From NCBI GenBank assembly GCA_020638835.1, contig JACKHV010000003.1:496001-560000 (forward strand): a stretch of DNA of 64,000 bases. Direction: 5' to 3'. The position numbers and the translations under genes were made by a program. Shown one piece after another: positions 33,989-43,011 of this stretch. The notes below the pieces were generated by a model, which was given only the letters and a program-made list of their open reading frames with translations, was not told the DNA's origin and searched no databases. How positions within the stretch are numbered: position 1 is the first letter of the stretch; each line of letters starts with the position of its first letter. The stretch comes from Planctomycetota bacterium (lineage in GTDB: Bacteria; Planctomycetota; UBA1135; GCA-002686595).

Positions 33989-34549
33989 ATGGTTTCCACC
34001 GTCGAGCTGAAGCTGCACCTGTCCATCGAGATCGACAAGGCCTCGATCCCCGCCTACGGCACGATCCGTGACACGGACGCGGAGGCGGCCGCGATGCAGG
34101 CCGCGCAGGACTACCTCTACCAAGCGCTGCACGGCTGGGGCGGAGACGCCGCCGCCACGATCTTCGCGAACATGGAGGCGGGGACGGCGTTCCAGTCGGT
34201 CGTCGACGCGGCCGTGGGCACCGAACTGCCGATCTGGGACGAGATCCGTCCGGCGATGAACGGCGCGATCGAGGACTTCAACTCGAAGGGCTTCGGGCTG
34301 CAGTTCGCCTCGCTCCCCGAAGGCACGCAGCCGACGGCGGTGCGCTACGTCCGCAAGGGCAAGCGGATCTACATCGAGTACGGCCAGGACCTCTCGGTCT
34401 CGGTGGGCGTGCAGGACGCTGCCAAGTGCAACGTGCTGCCGCTCGACCTCACCAAGGCCGTCCCTCCGGTGCTGCGAGCGCTCAAGGACGCGAAGGTCGT
34501 CGCGCGCTACCGGATGGTCGCGGAACTCGAGCGCAATCCGAAGTCGTGA
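33989..34549 (+). CDS. Unknown cytoplasmic protein in the sigma/kinase operon
   Basis: The 186-residue product begins MVSTVELKLHLSIEIDKASI and has no signal peptide or membrane segment. It is a mixed alpha/beta protein with no motif I recognise. AAGGAG is well placed before the ATG, and the gene lies 48 bases after the kinase, so it is likely part of the same operon and could be a target or regulator of the kinase. That link is inference from position alone. Confidence 0.55.
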   Translation: MVSTVELKLHLSIEIDKASIPAYGTIRDTDAEAAAMQAAQDYLYQALHGWGGDAAATIFANMEAGTAFQSVVDAAVGTELPIWDEIRPAMNGAIEDFNSKGFGLQFASLPEGTQPTAVRYVRKGKRIYIEYGQDLSVSVGVQDAAKCNVLPLDLTKAVPPVLRALKDAKVVARYRMVAELERNPKS

Positions 34550-34567
34550 GCGCGGCGCGCGGCCCGC

Positions 34568-35911
34568 TCAGGCGGGCCCTTGCGGACCCTTCTGCCACGA
34601 CCCGAAGTGGTCGGCGCCGTTCTTGGTGACGGCCACGATGTCCTCGATGCGCACGCCGAACTCGCCGTAGACGTAGACGCCGGGCTCGTTGGAGAGCGTC
34701 ATGCCGGGCTCCAGGATCACCTGGCTGCCGGAGTCGAAGTACGGGTCCTCGTGCACCTCGATGCCGATGCCGTGTCCCAGGCGGTGCGTGAAGAGCCGAT
34801 AGCCCGGCCCGAAGCCGGCATCGGTCAGCGACTGCCGCGCGACGTCGTCGATCGTGCCGGCGCGGACCCCGGGCTTGATCGCCTCGAAGGCGCGTTGCTG
34901 CGCGTCGCGCACGGCTTGCCAGACGGCTTGTTGGCGCTCGGTCGGGCGCGCGTTGTAGACCCACGAGCGCGTGTTGTCGCTCTGGTAACCGTGCAACGCG
35001 CCGCCCGTGTCGATCAACACCATGTCGCCGCGCGCGAGCGGGACGTCGCGCTGCGTTCCGTGCGGGTAGGCCGCCGCGGGGCCGATCAGCGAGAGGTCCC
35101 AGACGTCCTTCAGTCCGAGTCGTTCCTGCGCGTGCACGATCAGCTCGCCGATGTCCCAGCCCGACATGCCGGAGTGCAGCTGTTCGGAGGTCGCGACGAG
35201 GGCGCGCTGCGTCAGTTCGTTCGCGCGGCGCATCAGCGCGAGCTCGTGCTTGTCCTTGCGCGCCCGCAAGTCGAAGACCGCGGTGCCGCCGTCGGCGATG
35301 CTGAGCTGCGGTAGCGCGACGAGCAGGCGCGCGACGAAGCCGTAGCGCACCTGCGGCTCGATCGCGAGGCGGCGCAGTCCGCGCTCGCGCAGCGCCGCCG
35401 AGAGCGTCGCGTAGGGGTACTCGTGTTCCTTCCAGGTGTAGAGTTCGCCGCCGGGCTTGCCCTCGCCGTCGATCTGCAGCCGCGCCTTCTGTTCCTCGAA
35501 GCCCGGCACGATCCAGAAGTGTCCGCCGTCCGCGTCGACGACGAGCGCGAACATGCGCTCGGAGTGTCCCCAGTGGACGCCCGTCAGGTACTCGAGCGTC
35601 GGCCCCGGCTCGACGAACAAGGCGTCGTGGTTCAGCGCGCGCAGGATGCCGCCGAGGCGCGTGCGGCGTTCCGCTCGCTCTTTCGCGGAGATGGGATCGA
35701 CGCTGCCCGACTCGTCGACGAGGTCGGCGAACATCTCGTCCATCGCCGCGACGTGGTCGGAGATGCGCGGGTCGTCCGACGCGCCCGTGGGCCGTGTCGG
35801 GCGCTCGTAGCGATAGCCGTCGGGCGCCATGGCGCAGCTCGCGAGGGTTCCGCCGCCCAGGGTCGCGGCGAGGAACTTGCGGCGAGAAGGGCGTGGAGGT
35901 CGAGGATGCAT
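34568..35911 (-). CDS. Exported M24-family metallopeptidase (Xaa-Pro aminopeptidase-like)
   Basis: The 447-residue product begins with a Tat-type signal (PSRRKFLAATLGGGTLASCA) in which the twin Arg and a lipobox LASC are both visible, so it is probably a Tat-exported lipoprotein. The pita-bread peptidase domain has the metal ligands in LIDTGGALHGYQSDNTR (two Asp), HRLGHGIGIEVHEDPYF (His), LEPGMTLSNEPG (Glu) and VRIEDIV (Glu). It should remove N-terminal residues next to proline from peptides outside the cytoplasm. The ATG at 35911 has GGAGA before it; an upstream start would put 21 residues before the signal. Confidence 0.88.
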   Translation of the reverse strand: MHPRPPRPSRRKFLAATLGGGTLASCAMAPDGYRYERPTRPTGASDDPRISDHVAAMDEMFADLVDESGSVDPISAKERAERRTRLGGILRALNHDALFVEPGPTLEYLTGVHWGHSERMFALVVDADGGHFWIVPGFEEQKARLQIDGEGKPGGELYTWKEHEYPYATLSAALRERGLRRLAIEPQVRYGFVARLLVALPQLSIADGGTAVFDLRARKDKHELALMRRANELTQRALVATSEQLHSGMSGWDIGELIVHAQERLGLKDVWDLSLIGPAAAYPHGTQRDVPLARGDMVLIDTGGALHGYQSDNTRSWVYNARPTERQQAVWQAVRDAQQRAFEAIKPGVRAGTIDDVARQSLTDAGFGPGYRLFTHRLGHGIGIEVHEDPYFDSGSQVILEPGMTLSNEPGVYVYGEFGVRIEDIVAVTKNGADHFGSWQKGPQGPA

Positions 35912-35978
35912 GGGGGATCTCCGGGAAGGGCCGGCTCGGGAGTCCTGCATGGTAGGAACCGTGAGCGCCCACATGAAG

Positions 35979-36008
35979 GAGGCCCCCGATCCGTGGAACG
36001 GGAGCCTC
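35979..36008 (-). terminator. Terminator hairpin after the HEAT-repeat gene
   Basis: A 10-bp stem with one mismatch (35979-35988 with 35999-36008) lies 26 bases beyond the stop of the minus-strand HEAT-repeat gene and is followed on that strand by CTTCAT. Confidence 0.5.
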
Positions 36009-36033
36009 GCGCCGACTTCGGGGGACGGGGGGA

Positions 36034-37320
36034 TCAGCGCCCGGGAGTCTCCGGGGGCGTGGCTGCCGCGAGCGCGGCCTTCCAGTCACCTTGGTTCTCC
36101 TCCCACCACGCGAGCCACGCGCGGGTCGTGTGCCCCGGGTTCTGGCCGGTGAGCTGCGCCAGCGCCCCACGCACCATGCGCGTCTCGTAGGTGAACGCGT
36201 ACTCGCCGATCGAGTGCACGCCGGCGTCGAGCACGTCGCCCTCGATCAGGACGTTGACTTGCGGATCCGCGACCGCCTGGAACTGCGCGACCTCGACGTC
36301 GAAGTCCTGGATGTAGGCGTACTGCTTGCCGACGAAGATGTTGCCGTGCGGGACGCGTCGCTGCGCACTGGTGGACTGCGCGGCGTTGAGGCTCGCCAGG
36401 TGGACCATCAGGGGTTCCACCGCGTGTTCCATGTTCGCGTTGCCGAGGGCTTCCGCGGCTTGCGTGCGGACGCGCGACGAGCTGGAGGAGAGCGCGCGCA
36501 CCATCGGGACGAGCACCGCCGGGTCGTGCGTCGCCGCAACGGCTTGCGCCGAGGCGCGGCGCGCTTCTTCCGAGGGGTCGAGGATCGCGTGGATCAACAG
36601 GTTCTTGAGCTCGGCGCCCGGTTGCAGGCGGCCGAGCGCGAAGGCCGCGAAGGAGCGGCGGCGCAAGGACTGCGAGCACAGTTCCTTCGCGAGCTCCGTC
36701 TGCACGACCTCGGCGTCCGCGTTGCGGCGCAGCTCGCGCACGGCGTACTCGCGCCCGCAGGGCGTCGCGCCCGCGCCGAAGGTGTAGAGCGAGGCGCGCG
36801 CGGACTCGGCAACGTCGGCGTCGACGTCGACCGTGGGGACGGGGAGCAGGTCGTCGGGCAGCGCGGCGAGCGCGCCGCCGTGGTCCGGATCGCCCTCGAG
36901 CACCTGGTCGAGCTCGGCCAAGGCTTCGCTGTAGAGGCCTTGTTCGAGCATCCAGCTCGCGAGCCGCACGCGTTGGTCGTCGGAAGGCTTGCGGCCGTTC
37001 GCGTCGGAGAGCCGCTCGCACTCGCGCAACACGTCGCGCTCGGTGCGCACGCGCGCGACGGCGTCGGCGGGCAGCGCTTGCCACTCGCTCCTGTCGCGGA
37101 CCTCCCAGTGTCCGTCGACGAAGCGCGTCTTGCCGCGGAACACGCCGCCGCCATGGAAGTGCAGGATGCGCCGCCGCTCGACGGACAGTTCCTGTGCGTC
37201 GACGGCCTCCTGCGCCGCGGGCTCGACGGTCACGGAGCGTTGCGCGGCGGAGTTCGGCGCCGTCAGCGACAGGCAGAGCACGGGGATCAGCAGGGCGGCG
37301 GTGGATTGTCGGAACATCAT
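36034..37320 (-). CDS. Secreted HEAT-repeat protein
   Basis: The 428-residue product starts MMFRQSTAALLIPVLCLSL, a signal peptide cleaved near SAAQ. The middle part has HEAT-like helical pairs (LRRRSFAAFALGRLQPGAE, DPSEEARRASAQAVAATHDP, SSSRVRTQAAEALGNANME). The N-terminal part is charged with a GRKPSDDQRVRLASWMLEQGLYSEALAELDQ stretch like a TPR. It is probably a periplasmic scaffold; many planctomycete proteins have this make-up. The start was placed at the signal peptide; a longer open frame upstream is not credible. Confidence 0.65.
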   Translation of the reverse strand: MMFRQSTAALLIPVLCLSLTAPNSAAQRSVTVEPAAQEAVDAQELSVERRRILHFHGGGVFRGKTRFVDGHWEVRDRSEWQALPADAVARVRTERDVLRECERLSDANGRKPSDDQRVRLASWMLEQGLYSEALAELDQVLEGDPDHGGALAALPDDLLPVPTVDVDADVAESARASLYTFGAGATPCGREYAVRELRRNADAEVVQTELAKELCSQSLRRRSFAAFALGRLQPGAELKNLLIHAILDPSEEARRASAQAVAATHDPAVLVPMVRALSSSSSRVRTQAAEALGNANMEHAVEPLMVHLASLNAAQSTSAQRRVPHGNIFVGKQYAYIQDFDVEVAQFQAVADPQVNVLIEGDVLDAGVHSIGEYAFTYETRMVRGALAQLTGQNPGHTTRAWLAWWEENQGDWKAALAAATPPETPGR

Positions 37321-37498
37321 GTCGTGGTCGATCTCGTTCGCGTCGGCGATGGGACCGTGCACGGGGCAGATCCCGTGCCACCGGTGCGGCCTCCGAGCAA
37401 GCTCCGGGACCCCCTCAGGCTCGCTCCCCGAGCGACTTCGCGCAAGGTCCGCGCGGCCTCGCGAGCGCATGCGCACGTTGCGCTTGCGTAAGGCGCGC

Positions 37499-39346
37499 TC
37501 AGCTCGCCGGCGCGTCCGCCTCGGCCCGGGGCTCGGTCTTCGCCGCGGTCGCCGACTCGGCGTCCTCCGCGTTCGGATCGTGCAGGTAGATCACGCTCTC
37601 GCCGATGCGCAGCGGCGCGTCGTCGGAGAGCGTGCGCAGCTCGTCCTCTTCGTCGAAGGCGAAGAGCGGCACGACGCCCGGATAGCGTTGCATCAGGTCG
37701 GAGACGCTCGTGTTGCGCTCTTCGATCGCCGCGCTCTCCAGCGTGTGGTCGGCGCCCAGCTTCTGGAAGAGGTCTTCCCACGAGAGTCTTTCGCCGAAGA
37801 GGTACGGCGCGTCCTCGCTCTCCTCGTCGGGCTCGGGCGAGTCGGCCAAGCGGATCGCGTGGACGTTCTGCGGTCCGAACTCGCGTTCGTAGATCTGGAC
37901 GGCGACGCGGTTGACGGAGTCGTTGGACGTCACGGCCATCAAGCGCCCGATCACGTCGAGGTCGAGCGTGCGCATCACGAGCTCGTCCAGGGCGTTGCCG
38001 ACGCGCGCGTCGAGTCCGTCGTTCTGCGCGCGTTCCACGTTCCAGCGGTTCGTGTCGAGCAGCAGCACGGGGACGCTGGCTCGCACGAGCTTGCGTCCCA
38101 GCGCGCGGCCGACGGAGTTCGCGCCGACGATCAACACGCCGCTGCGCTTCTCCTCGAGCACGCCGAGCCGACGCCCGACGAGTCGCGCGGTCGGCGCTTG
38201 GATCATCACGGTGCCGACGATGACGGCGAAGGTCATGCTCATCACGACTCGCCCCTCGGCCATGCCGTGGCGCTCCATCAACAGCGCGAACAGCGAGGAG
38301 ACCGCGGCGGCCACGATGCCGCGCGGCGCGATCCACGAGAGGAACAGCTTCTCACGAAGGCTCAGCTCCGAGCCGCGCGTGCACGCGAAGATCGTCGCGG
38401 GGCGGACGAGGAAGACGATCACCGCGACGAGCGTGAGCCCTACCCAGCCGAGCTCGTGCATCCCGGACAGCGAGAGGTCCGCCGAGAGGATCACGAACAC
38501 CATCGAGACCATCAGCACGGTGATGTGTCCTTTGAACTCCTCGATCTCGTCGATGCCGGGCGGGTGCAACCAGCCGAGCAGGAAGCCGGCGAGGGTGACC
38601 GTGAGCACGCCGGACTCCGAGGCGATCAGCTCGCTCGCGGAGTAGAGCCCGATCGCCGAAGAGAGCACGAAGAGGTTGCGCAGATCGCGCGGGATCCAGT
38701 CGCGCTGCCGGATCAGTCGGTCGACCACGAAGGCGCCGCCGCCGCCGAGCACCACGCCGAGCAGCACGCGCCCCAGGAAGGCGAGCACGACGCCGGTCGT
38801 GCCGTGCAGCGCGGCCTCGAGCAGGAACTCGAGCACCAGCACGGCGCACAACGCGCCGACCGGGTCGATCAGGATCGCCTCGCCGCGCAGGATGTCCGCG
38901 AGGCGGCGACGCGGGCGCACGGCCTTCAAGAGCGGCTGGATGACCGTCGGACCGGTCACGATGACGAGCGAACCGAAGAGCACCGATGCGCCGATCCCGA
39001 GCCCGGGGAACAACAAGTAGGCCGCGAGTGCAGACAGCGCCCAAGTCACCAACGAGCCGAGCGTGACCAGGTTGCGGATCACCGTCCCGGAGTAGCGGAA
39101 CGCCTCCGCCTTCAGCGAGAGGCCGCCTTCGAACAGGATCACCGCGACCGCGAGTCCGACGAGCACGCGCTTACCCTCGCCCAGCTCGTCGGGGCGCACG
39201 AGGTCGAGCACGTCCGGTCCGAGCACCACGCCGGCGATCAGCAGCGGCAGGATGGCCGGCACCTTCATCCAGCGCGCGATCGCCTGGCAGGCGGTGCCGG
39301 CGGCGACGGTCAGGGCGACGGTGGCGAGCACGGGATCGGCGGTCAT
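37499..39346 (-). CDS. Na+(K+)/H+ antiporter of the CPA family with TrkA-N domain
   Basis: The 615-residue protein has about 12 transmembrane helices (from VALTVAAGTACQAIARWM to SMTFAVIVGTVMIQA), with the exchanger signatures LFEGGLSL, GAILIDPVGALC-like RGEAILIDPVGAL and SWIAPRGIVAAAVSSLFALL. A cytoplasmic nucleotide-binding TrkA-N domain follows (SGVLIVGANSVGRALGRKLV ... VLLLDTNRWNVE), then a TrkA-C-like part. It should exchange monovalent cations for protons under nucleotide control. It is a single gene, divergent from trmL. Confidence 0.9.
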   Translation of the reverse strand: MTADPVLATVALTVAAGTACQAIARWMKVPAILPLLIAGVVLGPDVLDLVRPDELGEGKRVLVGLAVAVILFEGGLSLKAEAFRYSGTVIRNLVTLGSLVTWALSALAAYLLFPGLGIGASVLFGSLVIVTGPTVIQPLLKAVRPRRRLADILRGEAILIDPVGALCAVLVLEFLLEAALHGTTGVVLAFLGRVLLGVVLGGGGAFVVDRLIRQRDWIPRDLRNLFVLSSAIGLYSASELIASESGVLTVTLAGFLLGWLHPPGIDEIEEFKGHITVLMVSMVFVILSADLSLSGMHELGWVGLTLVAVIVFLVRPATIFACTRGSELSLREKLFLSWIAPRGIVAAAVSSLFALLMERHGMAEGRVVMSMTFAVIVGTVMIQAPTARLVGRRLGVLEEKRSGVLIVGANSVGRALGRKLVRASVPVLLLDTNRWNVERAQNDGLDARVGNALDELVMRTLDLDVIGRLMAVTSNDSVNRVAVQIYEREFGPQNVHAIRLADSPEPDEESEDAPYLFGERLSWEDLFQKLGADHTLESAAIEERNTSVSDLMQRYPGVVPLFAFDEEDELRTLSDDAPLRIGESVIYLHDPNAEDAESATAAKTEPRAEADAPAS

Positions 39347-39430
39347 GGGCGCCGAGGATACGCGAGCGGGCCCGCCCTTTCGCGCCTTTCACGGCGACGC
39401 CTCTCGGGCGCTCGTTAGACTCCGCCGACC

Positions 39431-39991
39431 GTGGAACTGGTCCTCCTGCACCCCGAGATCCCGCACAACTCCGGCTGCGCCGCGCGCCTCGCAGCGGCGA
39501 CGGGGCGGCGTCTACACCTCGTCGAGCCGCTCGGTTTCTCGCTCGAGGACCGCTACCTGAAGCGCGCCGGTCTCGACTACTGGCCGCTCGTCGACCTGGT
39601 CGTGCACGAGAGCTGGGACGCGGCCCGGCGCAGCTTGAGCGCGGGTTCCGCGCGGCCGCTCGCGGAGCGCCTGCACCTCTTCACGGCGCGCGGCGGCACC
39701 TCGCTGTTCCGAGCGCGCTTCCTGCCCGACGACGTGCTCGTCTTCGGGTCCGAGAGCAAGGGGCTGCCGGAGGAACTGCTAGCCGAGCACCCGGAGCGCC
39801 GGCGCTACGTGCCGATCGAGCCCGGCGTGCGCAGCCTCAACCTCGCGAACGTCGTGTGCCTCGCGCTGTACACGGCGCTCGATCGCGCCGGGCTCGCGAT
39901 GCCAGACAACGACGGCACCTACACGGCGCACCCGCGCGCCGCGGACGACGTTCGACCGGCCGAGCGCGTGCAGCGCGTCCAGGAAGACTGA
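39431..39991 (+). CDS. trmL: tRNA (cytidine(34)-2'-O)-methyltransferase TrmL
   Basis: The 186-residue SPOUT enzyme starts MELVLLHPEIPHNSGCAARLAAATG and shows the trefoil-knot motifs FGSESKGLPEELL and VRSLNLANVVCLALYTAL that form the S-adenosylmethionine site. TrmL methylates the wobble nucleotide of leucine tRNAs. The length is slightly above E. coli TrmL because of an acidic/charged tail. The start is GTG. The next gene begins 4 bases after the stop. Confidence 0.9.
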   Translation: MELVLLHPEIPHNSGCAARLAAATGRRLHLVEPLGFSLEDRYLKRAGLDYWPLVDLVVHESWDAARRSLSAGSARPLAERLHLFTARGGTSLFRARFLPDDVLVFGSESKGLPEELLAEHPERRRYVPIEPGVRSLNLANVVCLALYTALDRAGLAMPDNDGTYTAHPRAADDVRPAERVQRVQED

Positions 39992-39994
39992 GTC

Positions 39995-41392
39995 TTGGCG
40001 ATTCGCGTGGATGCAGAGACCCGGAGCACGGCCGGGCAGGGGACCGCGGTGGAGCACGCGGAGTCGGTGACGCCGTCGGTCGCGGACCTTTGCCTCGCGG
40101 ACGTCTTCCGCGCGTGGTGGCCGCTCGCCGCGAGCTGGCTGTTGATGGCGTCGGAGCCGACCTTGATCGGCGCCTTCGTCTCGCGCCTCCCGAACGCGGA
40201 CATCCACCTGGCGGCGTGGGGCGGCATCGTCTTCCCGGTCGCGCTGCTGGTCGAGGCGCCGATCATCATGATGCTCGCGGCTTCGACCGCGCTCTCGCGT
40301 GACTGGCAGTCGTTCGTCTGGCTGCGCCGGGCGACGACGATGCTCGGCTTCGCGCTGACGGTCGTGCACGCGCTGCTCGCGTTCACGCCGCTCTACGAAC
40401 GCGTCGTGGTCGCGGCGATCGGTCCGCCGGAGGAGATCGTCGAGGCGGGACGACTCGGACTGCGGCTGCTGTTGCCGTGGACCTGGGCGATCGCCGACCG
40501 GCGCTTCCACCAGGGTCTGCTGATCGCCTTCGGGCGCTCGCGCTCGGTCGGACTCGGCACGGCCGTGCGCCTGGCGGTGACGATCAGCGCGCTGTTCGCG
40601 TGCTTCGCGAGCGGCGCGCTGCCCGGCATCGCGGTCGCGGGCATCGCCGTCTCCTGCGGCGTGATCGGAGAAATGGTCGCCGCACGCGTCTCGTCCCGCG
40701 CCGTGACGCGCGGACCGCTGAAGGACGCGTTGCCGCCGCTCGACCCGCTGCGACTCGGACGCTTCGTAGGCTTCTACCTGCCGCTGGCGCTCACGCCGTT
40801 GCTGACGCTCGCGACGCAGCCGATCGGCAGCGCGTCGCTCTCGCGCATGCCCGACAGCCTGCGCGCGCTGGCGATCTGGCCGATCCTGAACGGACTCGTG
40901 TTCCTCTCCGGCGCGGCCGGCGTCGCGCACAACGAAGTCGTCGTGCACCTCGCGGGCCGCGCCGGTGCGCGTCCCGTCCTGCGTCGCTTCCTCGTGCTGC
41001 TCGCCGCCGCTTCGTCCGCGCTGCTGCTGCTCGTCGCGACGACGCCGTTGCTCGACGCCTACTTCGGCGGCTTCTCCGACCTGCGCGACGACCAGGTCGA
41101 CGTCGTGCGCCGCGTGCTGTGGGTCGCGGTCCCGATGCCCGCGCTGACCGCGCTTCGCAGCCACCTGCAAGGGCTGCTCGTGCACGCGCGTCGGACGCGC
41201 GGCGTCACCGAGGCCGTCGTCGTGTTTCTCGTCGTTGCGATCGCGGTGCTCGTGTCGGGCGTCGCGCAGCAGTGGGAACCGAGCCTCGCCGTGATCCTCG
41301 CCGCGCTCGTACTGGGCTCGGCGGCGCAGTGCGCCTGGCTCGCATGGCGCGTGCGCGGGCTCACGCGCGCGCTACACTCGTCCGCCGCATGA
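39995..41392 (+). CDS. Polytopic membrane protein, MATE/ANK-like transporter candidate
   Basis: The 465-residue product has about 12 hydrophobic segments (for example HLAAWGGIVFPVALLVEAPIIMMLAAS and VTISALFACFASGALPGIAVAG). Conserved-looking phrases such as WTWAIADRRFHQGLLIAFGR and LTPLLTLATQPIGSASLSRM resemble the MOP-superfamily flippases/MATE and ANK-type proteins. The substrate is unknown. The TTG start has AGGAAG spaced eight bases upstream; the GTG four codons later is spaced too far. The stop overlaps the RlmD start (ATGA), so the trmL-transporter-rlmD set is probably an operon. Confidence 0.65.
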   Translation: MAIRVDAETRSTAGQGTAVEHAESVTPSVADLCLADVFRAWWPLAASWLLMASEPTLIGAFVSRLPNADIHLAAWGGIVFPVALLVEAPIIMMLAASTALSRDWQSFVWLRRATTMLGFALTVVHALLAFTPLYERVVVAAIGPPEEIVEAGRLGLRLLLPWTWAIADRRFHQGLLIAFGRSRSVGLGTAVRLAVTISALFACFASGALPGIAVAGIAVSCGVIGEMVAARVSSRAVTRGPLKDALPPLDPLRLGRFVGFYLPLALTPLLTLATQPIGSASLSRMPDSLRALAIWPILNGLVFLSGAAGVAHNEVVVHLAGRAGARPVLRRFLVLLAAASSALLLLVATTPLLDAYFGGFSDLRDDQVDVVRRVLWVAVPMPALTALRSHLQGLLVHARRTRGVTEAVVVFLVVAIAVLVSGVAQQWEPSLAVILAALVLGSAAQCAWLAWRVRGLTRALHSSAA

Positions 41393-42828
41393 CGTCTTCC
41401 GCCCCCCGAGAACCGCTGCGCAAGCCCAAGAAGGGCGACGAGCGCGAGGCGCTGCTGACCGCCTTCGACCACAAGGGTCGCACCTTGGGCGAGAGCGACG
41501 AGTACGCCGTCGAAGCGCGCGGAGGCGTGCCCGGTGACCGCGTGCGCGTGCAGGTCTCGAAGCGCCGCCGCGACCTGCTGCGCGTGCGCGTGCTCGAGCG
41601 GCTCGAGAACTCGCCGCGGCGCGTCGCGGAGCGCTGCCAGCACGCGGGTGACTGCGGCGGCTGCAGCTTCCAGGCCTACGACTATCGCGGGCAGCTCGAA
41701 GAGAAGCAGCGACACGTGCGCGAGGCACTGCGCGTCGCCGGACTCGAAGGCGTCGTCGACGTCGCGCCGACGGTCGCGTGCGAGGACCCGTGGCGGTACC
41801 GCAACAAGATGGAGTTCTCCTTCGGCAACCGGCGCTGGGTCGAGCGCACGGAGGAGGCGGGCCTGCGCGACGACTTCGCGCTCGGACTGCATGCGCCGGG
41901 GCGCTTCGACAAGATCCTCGACGTGCGCGAGTGTCCGATCGTGTTCGAGGCGGGCGAGCGCATCCTTGGCTCGGCGCGCGAGCTCGCGCTCGAGCACGGC
42001 TTGGAACCGTGGTGCGTGCGCGAACACGTCGGCCTGCTGCGCTTCCTCGTGCTGCGCCACGGCGTGCACACCGGCGAGGTGATGGTGAACCTCGTCACCT
42101 CGCGCGCCGAGCCGGAACGCATCGGCCCGTACGCCGCGGCGCTCGTCGCGCGGCACCCCGAGATCACGACGCTCGTGCAGAACATCACCGCGCGCAAGGC
42201 GGAAGTCGCGGTCGGCGAGGAGGAGTTCGTGCTGCACGGTCCCGGCGTGATCCACGAGGAACTCTGCGGCGTGCGCTACCGCATCTCCGCCAATTCCTTC
42301 TTCCAGACGAACACGCTGCAGGCGGAGCGCCTGTTCGAGATCGTGCGCGAGGAGGCGGCGCTGACGGGGAGCGAGCTGGTGCTCGACCTCTACAGCGGAA
42401 CCGGCTCGATCTCGCTGTTGCTCGCGGGCCTCGCGGGAAGCGTGCGCGGTTACGAACAGGTCGAGAGTTCCGTGCGCGACGCGGAGCGCAACGCGGCGGA
42501 GAACGGGATCGAGGGCGTGGAGTTCGTTCTGGGCGACGTGCTCGAATGCCTGCGCGAAGAACGCGAAGCGGGTCGGCTGTCCGAGCCGGACGTCGTGATC
42601 CTCGACCCGCCGCGCGCCGGGCTGCACCCGAAGGTCCTGCCGGAAGTGGAGGCGCTCGCGCCCCGGCGCATCGTCTACGTCAGCTGCAACGTGCAGCGCG
42701 CCGCGCTCGACCTCGCGCACTTCGTCGAGGCCGGTTACCGCCTGCGCGCGGCGCGCCCCGTCGATCTCTTCCCGCACACGCCGCACGTCGAGTGCGTCTT
42801 CACGCTGGACCGGGAGGCGCGCGCGTGA
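41389..42828 (+). CDS. rlmD: 23S rRNA (uracil-5-)-methyltransferase RlmD/RumA
   Basis: The 479-residue enzyme has an N-terminal TRAM-like domain, an iron-sulfur cluster motif (Cys83, Cys89, Cys92 in CQHAGDCGGC, with Cys182 in ECPI), and a Rossmann methyltransferase domain with LDLYSGTGSISLLLA. The catalytic segment is ILDPPRAGLHP and YVSCNVQ, containing the nucleophile Cys. It methylates uracil in 23S rRNA (U1939 in E. coli) or a related RNA. Start and stop overlap both neighbours by four bases. The exact target base may differ from E. coli. Confidence 0.9.
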   Translation: MTSSAPREPLRKPKKGDEREALLTAFDHKGRTLGESDEYAVEARGGVPGDRVRVQVSKRRRDLLRVRVLERLENSPRRVAERCQHAGDCGGCSFQAYDYRGQLEEKQRHVREALRVAGLEGVVDVAPTVACEDPWRYRNKMEFSFGNRRWVERTEEAGLRDDFALGLHAPGRFDKILDVRECPIVFEAGERILGSARELALEHGLEPWCVREHVGLLRFLVLRHGVHTGEVMVNLVTSRAEPERIGPYAAALVARHPEITTLVQNITARKAEVAVGEEEFVLHGPGVIHEELCGVRYRISANSFFQTNTLQAERLFEIVREEAALTGSELVLDLYSGTGSISLLLAGLAGSVRGYEQVESSVRDAERNAAENGIEGVEFVLGDVLECLREEREAGRLSEPDVVILDPPRAGLHPKVLPEVEALAPRRIVYVSCNVQRAALDLAHFVEAGYRLRAARPVDLFPHTPHVECVFTLDREARA

Positions 42829-43001
42829 GCACCATCCCCGGCGGAGCGCACAGCCTGTGCAAGGACTGCGTGCACCTGCGCGTCGTGACGAGCGCGAAGG
42901 GCTCGATCTTCTGGCGCTGCAGCTCGCCTTCCGTCTCCGTGAAGTACCCGCCGCAGCCCGTCGTGCGCTGCGCGAGCCACCGAACGGCCGACAAGGAGTA
43001 G
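42825..43001 (+). CDS. Small cysteine-rich protein (58 residues), possible zinc ribbon
   Basis: The GTG start overlaps the rlmD stop by four bases (GTGA), so translation is probably coupled. The product has four Cys (12, 15, 32, 49) in the pattern CxxC-x16-C-x16-C (CKDCVHLRV, WRCSSPS, VVRCAS), which suggests a small metal-binding domain with a zinc-knuckle-like first half. No longer version is credible because the upstream frame runs antisense to conserved rlmD sequence. Its position between rlmD and algH suggests an RNA- or ribosome-related helper, which is only inference. Confidence 0.55.
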   Translation: MSTIPGGAHSLCKDCVHLRVVTSAKGSIFWRCSSPSVSVKYPPQPVVRCASHRTADKE

Positions 43002-43011
43002 ACTGGGAAGC

